Below are positions 26,772 through 35,210 of a stretch of DNA of 64,000 nucleotides, piece after piece (position 1 is the first letter of the stretch; the number at the start of each line of letters is the position of its first letter). This DNA comes from Pseudomonas nitroreducens (GTDB lineage: Bacteria; Pseudomonadota; Gammaproteobacteria; Pseudomonadales; Pseudomonadaceae), in contig NZ_JACHLI010000006.1 of assembly GCF_014204515.1 (NCBI RefSeq), forward strand, positions 124,001 to 188,000. Direction: 5' to 3'. A program made the position numbers and the translations under genes. The notes below the pieces were generated by a model. It searched no databases. It was not told the DNA's origin and saw only the letters and a list, made by a program, of their open reading frames with translations.

Positions 26772-27284
26772 TTACCCCCGGCCTTCGGCCTTCTCGAACA
26801 GCGCCAGCAGGTCCGTCAGCGTGCTTTCCAGGTACTCGCCCGCGCGGTAGGCCGGCTTGAGTGCATCACCGCCAGCCACCACGTCCTGTGGCCGTTCGAT
26901 GAAGCGCCCCACCGGCTGGAAATCGCCGTCGAGCACCAGCACCACCGGGATCAGGATGCGCTCCAGCGCCAGGCGTTCGCGCAGGTCATCCTCGGCGCGG
27001 CCCTTGCTGATCACCGCCAGTTCGACGCGCGGCTGCAGGCGTTGCAGGTAGTCCATCACGGTGACGTTGATCTGGCAGTCCGGGCACCACATCTCGCCGG
27101 CGATCAGCAGGCGGTAGCGGCCCTCGATGGCCTGGATGCGGCGCAGGGTCTCGGCGCTGATCGCGTCAGCTGCGGCCAGACGCTGCTGGACCTGGCGCAC
27201 GCCGGCGATCTCGCCGGGCAGGCCGTGGGCGACGAAGGCGTCGAAGCCCTCGCCGATGGAGAAGAGTTCCTCGAAGGAGGCCAT
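26772..27284 (-). CDS. Thioredoxin-family protein with WCPDC motif
   Basis: 170 aa, cytoplasmic (no signal). The fold starts near residue 50; the active site is Trp66-Cys67-Pro-Asp-Cys70, followed by the cis-Pro strand ILIPVVLVLD. The first 50 residues are helical and lack similarity I can place. CPDC differs from the CGPC of thioredoxin, so the redox partner is uncertain. The gene lies 107 bp upstream-side of fan1 and 58 bp from the SnoaL gene on the same strand. Confidence 0.78.
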   Translation of the reverse strand: MASFEELFSIGEGFDAFVAHGLPGEIAGVRQVQQRLAAADAISAETLRRIQAIEGRYRLLIAGEMWCPDCQINVTVMDYLQRLQPRVELAVISKGRAEDDLRERLALERILIPVVLVLDGDFQPVGRFIERPQDVVAGGDALKPAYRAGEYLESTLTDLLALFEKAEGRG

Positions 27285-27342
27285 GGGGATTTCCTGGAAG
27301 CGGGAGGTGGTCCATCCCAGCAGAAATCCCCACGGTCGGCAA

Positions 27343-27786
27343 TCAGGCCTTGGCGGACTGGGCCTTGGCGGCGGCGAGATAGGGCGCCAGGCGGCGGCCC
27401 ATTTCCTCGCCCAGGGCCTGCAGGCCGCTGAGTGGGCGGACCATCACCTCGAACTCGACGATCTTGCCGTCCTCGTCGAAGCGGATCATGTCGATGCCCT
27501 TGAGCTCCTTGCCGCTGACGGTGGCGCTGAATTCCAGCACCACGTTGAGGCCGTCGCCGGTGGCCAGCTCGCGGTGGTAGGTGAAGTTCTCGAACACCTG
27601 CAGCACGGTGTTGAGGATGGTCGACACCACCGGCGCGCCGGGGTAGGGCGAGTGCGCCATGGGCGAGCGGAACACCGCGTTGGGCGCCAGCAGCGACGGC
27701 AGGTTGGAGAGGTTCTTGGCAGCCACCATCTGGTGCCAGCTGGCCAGTGAAGCGGCGGCCTGGGGATGCAGGTTCAGTGCGGTCAC
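27343..27786 (-). CDS. SnoaL-like (NTF2 fold) protein
   Basis: 147 aa. The start is GTG 27786, preceded by CAGGAGCTACTCCC; no ATG fits. The sequence has the SnoaL/NTF2-like pattern: an initial helix with WHQMVAAKNLSNLPSLLAPNAVFRSP, then strands including LEFSATVSGKELKGIDMIRFDEDGKIVEFEVMVRP. Such proteins are small hydrolases, isomerases or ligand-binding proteins; the function cannot be named here. No catalytic set is certain. Confidence 0.75.
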   Translation of the reverse strand: MTALNLHPQAAASLASWHQMVAAKNLSNLPSLLAPNAVFRSPMAHSPYPGAPVVSTILNTVLQVFENFTYHRELATGDGLNVVLEFSATVSGKELKGIDMIRFDEDGKIVEFEVMVRPLSGLQALGEEMGRRLAPYLAAAKAQSAKA

Positions 27787-27893
27787 GGGAGTAGCTCCTG
27801 AGCTTCTTGTTGTTCGTTCAGGACGATACGGCCGCGCCGGCAAGCCGCTCAATGATCGGAAGTGACAGAAGACTGATCCTGGAGAACAGCCAC

Positions 27894-28397
27894 TCAGTGG
27901 GCGAGCGGGCTGATCAGGTAACTCACCAACTGGGGATCGTCGCCCGGCTCGATGCTCTGCACCGGGCGCGGCAGGTCGGCGAACACGGCTTTCCAGAAGG
28001 CCGCCGCCACTTCGTCCTGGGCATAGAAACGCACCAGCCACGGACCGGGGTTGCCCAGCAGCACCTGGTTGGCCAGGGCGCGGCCGATGCCAAGGCGGCG
28101 GTACTTCTTCAGCACGAACAGGTCCGACAGCTCCAGCGCATCGATGCCCGGCAGCTCGCTGCCTTCCACCAGCAGGAAGCCGGCGATGAAGCCGTCGGCG
28201 AGGATCAGGTTGGCGCTCCATTCCGGCTCGCTCCAGTAACGCGCCAGGTGCTCCTCGTGGATGTAGAAGCGGCCGTCGACCTCGACGTCCTCGTCTTCCC
28301 AGTCCGACGACTCGTAGGCGTAGTACTGGTAGAGGTTGCGGATCAGGTCCTGATGCTCGGGGCCGGCCTGCACCAGCTGGATGGAAAGGTCGTTCAT
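27894..28397 (-). CDS. GNAT-family N-acetyltransferase
   Basis: 167 aa. The acetyl-CoA loop reads LFVLKKYRRLGIGRALANQVL (Q/R-x-x-G-x-G/A pattern), followed by the C-terminal strand with VRFYAQDEVAAAFW. The acceptor is unknown. ATG 28397 is chosen because it begins the domain. It is divergent from an Rrf2-type gene with 142 bp between starts. Confidence 0.83.
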   Translation of the reverse strand: MNDLSIQLVQAGPEHQDLIRNLYQYYAYESSDWEDEDVEVDGRFYIHEEHLARYWSEPEWSANLILADGFIAGFLLVEGSELPGIDALELSDLFVLKKYRRLGIGRALANQVLLGNPGPWLVRFYAQDEVAAAFWKAVFADLPRPVQSIEPGDDPQLVSYLISPLAH

Positions 28398-28539
28398 GGT
28401 CTGGGCTCGCGGGGAGGCGGGAGAGGGCGCGTGACCGCCATTGTCGCCCATTCCGGTGGCAATGCCAGTGGCAGACGGGTTTGAACCGCGCCGCAGCGGG
28501 GTGCGATGATGCAGGCGCCTTCCCCTTCGAGACCCCGCC

Positions 28540-28971
28540 GTGCGAACCGACAGCCGCCTCTCGCGCATGCTTCACGTGCTGCTGCACATGGCCCGCGACG
28601 ACCAGCCCGTGACCTCCGACAACATCGCGCGGATGCTCGGCACCAACCCGGCCGTGGTGCGGCGGACCATGGGTGGGCTGCGCGAGGCCGGCTACGTGCG
28701 CTCGGAGAAGGGCCACGGCGGCGGCTGGACGCTGGACTGCGACCTGGCCCAGGTAACGCTGCTGGACGTTTATCGCGCCGTGGGCAGCGAGCGCCTGTTC
28801 GCCATGGGCTTCGACAACGTGCACCCGGACTGCCTGGTGGAGAAGGTGGTCAACGCCGCCTTGCAGGACGCCATGGAGCAGGCCACCGCGATCCTGCTGG
28901 AGCGCCTGGGCGCCGTGTCACTGGCCGATCTCGCCGAGCGCTTCACCGAGCTCTACCCGAAGGACCGTTGA
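28540..28971 (+). CDS. Rrf2-family transcriptional regulator (no Fe-S cluster type)
   Basis: 143 aa with a GTG start at 28540. The winged helix (DDQPVTSDNIARMLGTNPAVVRRTMGGLREAGYVRSEKGHGGGWTL) is characteristic. The three-Cys cluster loop of IscR and NsrR is absent: only two isolated Cys occur (LDCDL; HPDCL). It therefore belongs to the YwnA/CymR-like side of the family. The divergent acetyltransferase gene is the likely target. Confidence 0.82.
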   Translation: MRTDSRLSRMLHVLLHMARDDQPVTSDNIARMLGTNPAVVRRTMGGLREAGYVRSEKGHGGGWTLDCDLAQVTLLDVYRAVGSERLFAMGFDNVHPDCLVEKVVNAALQDAMEQATAILLERLGAVSLADLAERFTELYPKDR

Positions 28972-29268
28972 TGACGATTCGTCGATAAACGACACAGCTC
29001 CGGGTTGAGCTGAGACGTTTTTATTCAACGATGTGCCGGCCTTTCCGGAGCAGTTCGTACCGGTGCTTCCCCCTCACCCCAGCCTTCTCCCTCAGGGAGA
29101 GGGCGCCGTCCGTACCGGCTGATGCCGCGGCTTCATAGTGCACCGAACGGTCCCCTCTTACGCTTGCGGGAGAGGGTTATCGGCGTTGACCTTTCGCGCC
29201 TCATCAAGTTACTTTAAAAGTAACGAAAGATTCGAAGCCACCTTTCAACGCCCACCAGGAACCCTCCG
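28972..29268. other. 297-bp gap with CTC-type palindromes
   Basis: It contains two CCCTCTCC-type units near 29070-29103 and 29150-29177, similar to those downstream of pvdQ. An AT-rich stretch at about 29205-29230 (CAAGTTACTTTAAAAGTAAC, itself a dyad of GTTACTTTAAAAGTAAC) may hold the promoter of the next gene. No ORF is supported. Confidence 0.5.
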
Positions 29269-29655
29269 ATGATCGATCTGTTGAACACGCCTCTTGCCGG
29301 CGCGCTGTGGACCTGCCTTGCGCTGGCCATCGCCGCGTCCGCGCTGTCCATGACCGTCACCCAGACCGAACTGTTCGCCCCTTTGCGCGCCCTGGCCTGG
29401 AAGGTCCATCCGCAGGTCGGCCATCTGTTCCAGTGCTTCTACTGCTTCAGCCACTGGGTGGTGATTGCCGGCACCCTGGTCTACCGTCCGGTGGTGATCG
29501 CCAGCGGCTGGGCGCCGGTCGACTGGCTGGTGGCGACCTTCTTCACCATCGCGCTGACTGCGCTGTTCTGCGGCCTGCTGTTCAAGGTGTTCCTCACCGC
29601 CATGGCCAAGGCCGTCAGCGAGCGGGAACTGAAGAAGCTGTTCGCCAGCGAGTGA
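29269..29655 (+). CDS. Small integral membrane protein with CFYCFSHW motif
   Basis: 128 aa with three hydrophobic segments (about 8-28, 60-80 and 87-112). The segment LFQCFYCFSHWVV, a Cys pair next to Ser-His-Trp at the start of a helix, resembles the DUF1360-like membrane proteins, but I am not certain of the family. ATG 29269 follows AGGAACCC. It is 17 bp upstream of a methyltransferase gene on the same strand and probably cotranscribed. Confidence 0.65.
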   Translation: MIDLLNTPLAGALWTCLALAIAASALSMTVTQTELFAPLRALAWKVHPQVGHLFQCFYCFSHWVVIAGTLVYRPVVIASGWAPVDWLVATFFTIALTALFCGLLFKVFLTAMAKAVSERELKKLFASE

Positions 29656-29672
29656 AACGCAAGGGAATGTGC

Positions 29673-30362
29673 ATGAACCACTCCGAACTGATGGCCCCGT
29701 TCCACGATCCCGACGCCGCCGCGCGCTACGCGGAAAACCCGCCGCGTTTCGTCCCCGGCCTGTTCGACCTGCACCGCATGGCCGCCATCCTGCTGGCCGA
29801 GCAGGCGCCGGCGGACGGCCACCTGCTGGTGCTCGGTGCGGGCGGTGGTATGGAGCTCAAGGCCTTCGCAGACGCCCAGCCGCACTGGCGCTTCACCGGT
29901 GTCGATCCGTCTGCCGAAATGCTCGCGGTGGCGGCGCAGATGCTCGGGCCGAACGCCCGGCGCGTTGAGCTGCTGCAGGGCTATATCGAAGACGCGCCGG
30001 CAGGCTTGTTCGACGGCGGTGCCTGCCTGCTGACCCTGCACTTTCTGCCCGAGGCGGAACGCCTGCGCGTGCTGCGCGAGATTCACGCGCGGCTCAAGCC
30101 CGGCGCGGCTTTCGTCATGGCGCACCTCTGTGTGCCGCAGGGTGCCGGTGAAAGGACGCGCTGGCTGTCGCGCTACGCGGAGTTCGCCGTCAGTGCCGGG
30201 ATGGAGCCAGCCAATGCACAGCAGGCGCGCAATGCCGTGGATGCGCACCTGAACATCCTCACCCCCGAACAGGACGAGGCGCTGCTCTGGGAAGCCGGCT
30301 TCAGCCGTATCGAGGCCTTCTACGTCGGCTTCGCCTTCCGCGGCTGGGTCGCGCTCGCCTGA
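29673..30362 (+). CDS. Class I SAM-dependent methyltransferase
   Basis: 229 aa. The SAM-binding motif I is HLLVLGAGGGMELKAFA, motif II TGVDPSAEML, and motif IV near ACLLTLHFLPE. ATG 29673 is chosen over ATG 29667 because AAGGGA is correctly spaced only for the former. It is probably cotranscribed with the preceding membrane protein gene. Acceptor unknown. Confidence 0.82.
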   Translation: MNHSELMAPFHDPDAAARYAENPPRFVPGLFDLHRMAAILLAEQAPADGHLLVLGAGGGMELKAFADAQPHWRFTGVDPSAEMLAVAAQMLGPNARRVELLQGYIEDAPAGLFDGGACLLTLHFLPEAERLRVLREIHARLKPGAAFVMAHLCVPQGAGERTRWLSRYAEFAVSAGMEPANAQQARNAVDAHLNILTPEQDEALLWEAGFSRIEAFYVGFAFRGWVALA

Positions 30363-30423
30363 AGCCCCTGGCAAGAGCCGCCGTCTGCTAGGCTGGCGTC
30401 CCGTTTGCGCTGGACGCCAGTCG

Positions 30424-30915
30424 ATGCAGATTCCTGCCACTCACCTCATCCACCAGACCGAGCACTGGCTGCTCAACCACCATCTGGCGTCCGCCTTGCC
30501 GGGCTACCTGATGCTCGGCTCGAAGCAAGCGGTGCAATCCCTGGCGGACCTGCCGGAAGCCGCGCTGGCGGAAATGGGCGGGCTGATGGCGAAGGTCCAG
30601 CGCATCCTCGAAGACACCCTGCAGCCCAAGTGGCTGTACATCGGCCGCTTCGGGCACTCGCCGGGCTTGCCCATCCATTTCCATTTCATCCCGGTTTACG
30701 CCTGGGTCGAGGAAGCGTTCTGGGCCGATCAGCGCTATCGCTCGCTCACTCAGTTTGCCCATATCGACGATGCCGCCACCCAGACCGACGGCGCCGAGCT
30801 GACCCTGTTCGTCTGGCGCGAATTCGGCGAGGCGCCGCTGCCGCCGGCCGTGCAGGGGCCGTCTATCGAACAGGTGATCGAGCAGCTACGCGGGCGTTTC
30901 GTCCAGCCCCAGTGA
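30424..30915 (+). CDS. HIT-family protein with altered histidine triad
   Basis: 163 aa. The HIT strand reads LPIHFHFIPVYAW (His85, His87). In the canonical H-x-H-x-H-x-x pattern the first His is replaced by Pro83, while the catalytic His pair is kept. The N-terminal part (WLLNHHLASALPGYLMLGSKQ) fits the family. It presumably hydrolyses a nucleotide derivative, but the lost His leaves this open. Its last 30 bp overlap the convergent LysR gene. Confidence 0.78.
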   Translation: MQIPATHLIHQTEHWLLNHHLASALPGYLMLGSKQAVQSLADLPEAALAEMGGLMAKVQRILEDTLQPKWLYIGRFGHSPGLPIHFHFIPVYAWVEEAFWADQRYRSLTQFAHIDDAATQTDGAELTLFVWREFGEAPLPPAVQGPSIEQVIEQLRGRFVQPQ

Positions 30916-31800
30916 CTGCAGCAGCCAGTCATGGAACAGCTGCGCCGCTGGTGACAGCTGGCGGTGGCGCAGGGACACCAGGTATTCGCCGCGCTCGGTG
31001 ACCATGGCCAGCTCGGTCACCCGCTGCATCTCGCCGTTGGCCACCGCTTCGTCGGCCATGAAGCCCCAGGCCAGGCCGATGCCCATGCCCTGCTGCACGG
31101 CGCGATAGGCGAGGGTGAGCTGGTTGAACACCGGGTCGCTTTCCGCCGGCTGGTAGTCCTTGCCGAAGTGGCCGAACCAGTCGTGCCAGTCCAGGCAGCT
31201 CCAGGCCGAGGTATCCAGTTGCACCAGCGGCGCGGCGGCAAGCTGGTCGAGGGTGGTGATGCGCGAGGCGTCGAAGTCCGGCCGGGCCACCGGGTAGACC
31301 ACCTCGGGCAGCACGAAGCGGCTGTTCAGCGTGGTCCAGTCGCCGGCGCCGTAGAGGATGCCCAGGTCGAAATCCACCAGGCTGGCTTCGTCGATCTCGT
31401 TGATCGCGTGTACATGCACGGCGATGCCGGGGTGCGCCTTGTTGAATTCGATCAGCCGGGGGAACAGCCAGAACTGTGCCAGGGCGTGGGTCGCCAGCAC
31501 CGACACGGCGTTGCTCTGGTGCACGTTGCGGATGCGCCGCACGCTGTGCTGCAGGCGATCGAGCAGCATGTCCACGGTGGTCAGCAGCTCTGCGCCGGCA
31601 GCGGTAAGAGTGACGCCGCGCGGTTTGCGCTCGAACAGCGGCACCTTGAGGCTCTCCTCCAGCGCGCGCATCTGTTTGCTCACCGCGCTCTGGGTGAGGA
31701 ACAGCTCGGTGGCGGCCTGGGTGAAGCTGCCGTAGCGGCCTACGGCCTCGAAGGTGATGAGGGTTTCCAGGGGCGGCAGGGTGCGCAGGTAGCGGCTGAT
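30886..31800 (-). CDS. LysR-family regulator without a canonical start codon
   Basis: 304 aa if translation begins at ATC 31800, which follows GGAGA at good spacing. The helix-turn-helix (LPPLETLITFEAVGRYGSFTQAATELFLTQSAVSKQMRALEESL) is intact. Between an in-frame TGA further upstream and the GTG at 31683 there is no ATG, GTG or TTG in frame, and starting at 31683 would remove half of the DNA-binding domain. Either ATC is used or the start has been lost. The effector domain resembles GcvA-type regulators. It is divergent from an EamA transporter gene and its 3' end overlaps the HIT gene by 30 bp. Confidence 0.75.
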   Translation of the reverse strand: MSRYLRTLPPLETLITFEAVGRYGSFTQAATELFLTQSAVSKQMRALEESLKVPLFERKPRGVTLTAAGAELLTTVDMLLDRLQHSVRRIRNVHQSNAVSVLATHALAQFWLFPRLIEFNKAHPGIAVHVHAINEIDEASLVDFDLGILYGAGDWTTLNSRFVLPEVVYPVARPDFDASRITTLDQLAAAPLVQLDTSAWSCLDWHDWFGHFGKDYQPAESDPVFNQLTLAYRAVQQGMGIGLAWGFMADEAVANGEMQRVTELAMVTERGEYLVSLRHRQLSPAAQLFHDWLLQSLGLDETPA

Positions 31801-31822
31801 AACGATTCTCCGGAAGTGGCTG

Positions 31823-31847
31823 GAGACATTCCTGCGTGGAATGTCTC
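31823..31847. promoter_or_regulatory. 25-bp perfect palindrome in the LysR/EamA divergent promoter
   Basis: GAGACATTCC and GGAATGTCTC are exact inverse arms of 10 bp around TGCGT. It lies 23 bp from the LysR start and 91 bp from the transporter start. This is probably the operator of the LysR protein or of another dimeric regulator. The T-N11-A core of LysR boxes is present within it (ATTCC-N5-GGAAT). Confidence 0.62.
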
Positions 31848-31937
31848 GGTGCGGATTTATCCTTGGTCAGAACCTACCACAACCGCTACCGTGGCGGCTC
31901 TTCATGGGTATTCACTGATGTTCAGGGGTTGTGGGAA

Positions 31938-32888
31938 ATGAAACGCGGGGTGATCTACGCAGGCATGGCAGGGGCGATCTGGGGCGGGGTGATCCTGGCG
32001 CCGTCGCTGGTGCCGGAGTTCAACCCGCTGTTGATCAGCTCTGTGCGTTTCGCCCTGTATGGCGCCATTTCGCTGCTGATCGCCCTGCCGGTGGCTCTTG
32101 GCCTGCTGCGCCGGGTCAGCCGCGAGGACCTGTCGATGCTGATTCGCCTGTCCCTGGCCGGTAACCTGCTGTATTTCGCCCTGCTCTCGGCGGCAGTGCA
32201 GTTCGCCGGGGTGGCGGCGGCATCCTTGATCAACGGCATCATGCCGCTGGCGATCAGTTACCGCAGCCGGGGTGAGCACGACTCGCTGCCGTTGTCGCGG
32301 ATGAAGATGCCGCTGGCGCTGGTGGCGCTGGGCATCCTCTGCATCAACCTCGATCCAACCGCCCTGATGGCTGCCGGCAGTACGCCCGGCGAGCGCATCC
32401 TCGGGATCGTCTGCGGCTTCTGCGCAGTGGCTTGCTGGTCCTGGTACGCCGCGGCCAACGCGCGCTACCTGAAAGCCAGCCACTTCAACAGCCATGAATG
32501 GTCGACGCTGATTGGCGTGGTGACCGGCGTGATGGCTGTCGTGCTGGCGGGCGTGGGGGTGCTGGTCGCACCGCAGGCCGTGCCCACGGATATTTCCGCC
32601 GAGCGCTGGATGGTGTTCCTCTGGGTGTCGCTGTTCCTGGCGATCTTCGGTTCCTGGGTCGCCAATGGCCTGTGGAATGCCTCGACCCGCCGCCTGCCGA
32701 TGAGCCTGGGCGGCCAGTTGATCGTCTTCGAAACGCTATTCGCCTGTGCCTATGCGTACATTCACCAGCAACGCTTGCCGAGCCCAGTGGAGGCGCTGGC
32801 CATCCTGCTGCTGACGGTCGGTGTGCTCTGGGCCATCGGCCTGCACCGCGCGCCCGTCGAGGTGGAAGGGCGCACGGCGCAGTCCTGA
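31938..32888 (+). CDS. EamA/DMT-family transporter
   Basis: 316 aa with about ten hydrophobic segments arranged as two EamA repeats (first MKRGVIYAGMAGAIWGGVILAP; second from about residue 150). ATG 31938 is chosen; in-frame codons up to 31836 are open but lie in the promoter. A central hydrophilic loop (SYRSRGEHDSLPLSRMK) is longer than usual. Probably an exporter of a small metabolite, controlled by the divergent LysR protein. Confidence 0.8.
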   Translation: MKRGVIYAGMAGAIWGGVILAPSLVPEFNPLLISSVRFALYGAISLLIALPVALGLLRRVSREDLSMLIRLSLAGNLLYFALLSAAVQFAGVAAASLINGIMPLAISYRSRGEHDSLPLSRMKMPLALVALGILCINLDPTALMAAGSTPGERILGIVCGFCAVACWSWYAAANARYLKASHFNSHEWSTLIGVVTGVMAVVLAGVGVLVAPQAVPTDISAERWMVFLWVSLFLAIFGSWVANGLWNASTRRLPMSLGGQLIVFETLFACAYAYIHQQRLPSPVEALAILLLTVGVLWAIGLHRAPVEVEGRTAQS

Positions 32889-32889
32889 G

Positions 32890-33720
32890 CTATAGGCCGA
32901 TGTCGTTGCGCCGATTGCCGGAGCCTTCGATGGGATCGTCATCCAGGCGTACGCCTTCGACGCCGATCTCCGCTTCCAGGGCCAACAGGTACTGCCGTAG
33001 GGCGTGGCGGGTGGATTCCTCGCGCAGGCTGTGGTGCACACGCTCGGCAACCTGGGCGTAGGGCAGCGGCTTGCGCTCCTGGCGTTCGTCGATGCTGATC
33101 ACATGCCAGCCGTAGCGTGACGCCAGCGGCCGTTCGTGCAGCCCCACCGGTAGCCGCTGCAGCGCCTGGTCCAGTTCGGCGACAGTCTGCCCTGAAGTCA
33201 GCCAGCCCAGTTCGCCGCCCTCATCCTTCGACGGGCACGCCGAATGCCGCTGGGCCAGATCAGTGAAGCGTTCCGGGTGTTCGCCCAGCTCCCGCAGCAG
33301 CTTCTCGCCGAGGCGGTAGTGCGCATCGCGTGCGCGGGCATCTTCTGGAGCGGCGGGGAGCAGAATGTGCCGTACGCGCAGGCGGGTCGGTTCGGAGAAG
33401 CGCTCGCGATGGGTGTCGAAGTAGCGGCGGCAGGCCGCCTCGTCCGGCTCCGGCACGTTCAGCTCGCGTTCCAGCAATGCCGCCACGGCCCGGTCGTTGT
33501 CGTCCTCGTCGCCCAGGGCATGGCCCAGCATGGCTGCACGTTGCTCCAGTAGCTCGCGTACTACCAGCGCACGAGCAGCCTTGAGTTGGGCTTCGGCGAG
33601 GCTGGCCGAAGGATGAAAGGGCGTCTCCTTGGCGATATCTGCCTCTGTGAGCTGCGTGTCGCCAACGCGGATTACCGCTGCCGGAGCATTGGGCAGGTTT
33701 TCGACCGAGATCATGTCCAT
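32890..33720 (-). CDS. PpiC/parvulin-type peptidyl-prolyl isomerase, last gene of the nar operon
   Basis: 276 aa, no signal peptide. The N-terminal helical part is NifM-like; the parvulin domain covers about 110-215 (VRHILLPAAPEDARARD; FTDLAQRHSACPSKDEGGELGWL; GWHVISIDER). It follows narI after a 10-bp gap. P. aeruginosa has the same gene (PA3871 as I recall) after narI. The likely task is folding or maturation of the nitrate reductase (inference). A neighbouring moaA1, present in P. aeruginosa, is absent here. Confidence 0.87.
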   Translation of the reverse strand: MDMISVENLPNAPAAVIRVGDTQLTEADIAKETPFHPSASLAEAQLKAARALVVRELLEQRAAMLGHALGDEDDNDRAVAALLERELNVPEPDEAACRRYFDTHRERFSEPTRLRVRHILLPAAPEDARARDAHYRLGEKLLRELGEHPERFTDLAQRHSACPSKDEGGELGWLTSGQTVAELDQALQRLPVGLHERPLASRYGWHVISIDERQERKPLPYAQVAERVHHSLREESTRHALRQYLLALEAEIGVEGVRLDDDPIEGSGNRRNDIGL

Positions 33721-33730
33721 GTCTGGTTCC

Positions 33731-34414
33731 TCAGCCGCGGCGGCGGACGATCTGGTAGCTGCGCCCGAAGTAGCCCAGCGGGATGCTCCACACGTGCACC
33801 AGGCGGGTGAAGGGGAACAGCAGGATGATGGTCAGGCCGATGAAGATGTGCAGCTTGAAGATCAGCGGAGCCTCCATCACGAAATCGGCGGCGCCACCGC
33901 GGAAGAACACGATGGCCTGCGCCCAGTTGGCCAGCGCCAGCATCATGCCGCCGTCCAGGTGGTCCAGCGAGGCGAAGATGGTGGTCAGGCCCAGGCACGC
34001 CTGCAGCAGGAGCAGGGCGATGATCAGGTTGTCCATCGCGCTGGAGGAAGCCCGCACGCGCGGGTTGGTCAGGCGCCGCCAGAGCAGCATGGCGCCGCCG
34101 ATCACGCAGAGCACCCCGGCGATGCCGCCGAAGATGATCGCCATCAGCTGCTTGTGTCCGGCCGAGAGGAACGGCGCGTAGACCCAGTGCGGCGTCAGCA
34201 GGCCGACCAGGTGGCCGCCGAAGATGGCCAGGATGCCGATATGGAACAGGTTGCTCGCCAGGCGCATGTTCTTCGACGAGAGCATCTGGCTGGAGCCGGT
34301 CTTCCAGGTGTACTGGCCGTAGTCGTAGCGCATCAGGCTGCCGATCAGGAACACCGTGCCGGCGAGGTAGGGGTAGATGCCGTAGATGAATTGGAGCAGG
34401 TATTGCTCGAACAT
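33731..34414 (-). CDS. narI: Respiratory nitrate reductase gamma subunit NarI (cytochrome b)
   Basis: 227 aa, five membrane helices. It takes electrons from quinol and passes them to NarH. The two haem b are ligated by His58 and His68 (NLFHIGILAIFGGHLV) and by His189 and His207 (FKLHIFIG; RLVHVWSIP), as in the E. coli protein. It is 16 bp downstream of narJ. Confidence 0.95.
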   Translation of the reverse strand: MFEQYLLQFIYGIYPYLAGTVFLIGSLMRYDYGQYTWKTGSSQMLSSKNMRLASNLFHIGILAIFGGHLVGLLTPHWVYAPFLSAGHKQLMAIIFGGIAGVLCVIGGAMLLWRRLTNPRVRASSSAMDNLIIALLLLQACLGLTTIFASLDHLDGGMMLALANWAQAIVFFRGGAADFVMEAPLIFKLHIFIGLTIILLFPFTRLVHVWSIPLGYFGRSYQIVRRRG

Positions 34415-34430
34415 GATGGCAGGCCTCCGT

Positions 34431-35210
34431 TCATTCTTTCGCGGGCACAGGCTGGGACGGCGCCGACGGCTGGATCTGCACGACCTGGGGCAGCGCCTCG
34501 TACTTGCGCTCGGCCAGGCGGCGCCCCTCGGCGGATTGCAGGCTGCAGTCCTTGTCGGTTTCGGCGTTGAAGCGCACGGCTTCCTCTTCCCATACCGCGT
34601 CCAGTGCCGCTGGCGTGTTGTCGGGCTTCTCCTCGGCGACGACAGGGCGTTGCTCGTCGATGGCCTCGGTGGCGCCGATCAGCGCGAGCAGGGCGCGGGG
34701 CACCAGCGCATAGCGGGTGTTGCGCTCTTCAAGGCGCGCGGTGAGCAGGGCGAGGATGTGCTGGATGTCGCCCAGCCACTGGCCGATCTCCTCGTGGCTG
34801 CGGGTGGACAGGTATTCCAGGAACAGCGGCAGGTAGTCCGGCAGCTCGCGGGCGTCGAGCTGGAAGCCGGCAGCCTCGTACTCGGCCAGCAGGTTGACCA
34901 TGGCCTGGCCGCGGTCACGGGATTCGCCATGCACGTGCTCGAACAGCAGCAGCGAGGTGGCGCGGCCACGGTCGAACAGCTCGACGTAGGCCTCCTCCAG
35001 GTCGAGCAAGTCGCCGGCGGCCAGCTCGCCGCACCACTGCGCCAGCTCCACGCGTAGCTTCAGCGGCAGGCGGTCCTCGGCGTCGAGAATCTCCACGGCT
35101 TCGGTGCTGGCCGCCTGCAACTCGGCGGTGGGATAGTCGAGCAAGCGCGCCAGTACCCGCAGGCTGAGCAGGCCGACGATGGGGCCTTCATACGGCTCGT
35201 AGTTACCCAT
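34431..35210 (-). CDS. narJ: Nitrate reductase molybdenum cofactor assembly chaperone NarJ
   Basis: 259 aa. This cytoplasmic chaperone inserts the molybdenum cofactor into NarG and holds the complex before membrane attachment. The TorD/NarJ-type helical core is recognisable (LRVLARLLDYPTAEL; LLLFEHVHGESRDRGQAMVNLL; DYLPLFLEYLS). The C-terminal 70 residues are acidic and variable. ATG 35210 overlaps the narH stop by 8 bp. Confidence 0.93.
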   Translation of the reverse strand: MGNYEPYEGPIVGLLSLRVLARLLDYPTAELQAASTEAVEILDAEDRLPLKLRVELAQWCGELAAGDLLDLEEAYVELFDRGRATSLLLFEHVHGESRDRGQAMVNLLAEYEAAGFQLDARELPDYLPLFLEYLSTRSHEEIGQWLGDIQHILALLTARLEERNTRYALVPRALLALIGATEAIDEQRPVVAEEKPDNTPAALDAVWEEEAVRFNAETDKDCSLQSAEGRRLAERKYEALPQVVQIQPSAPSQPVPAKE

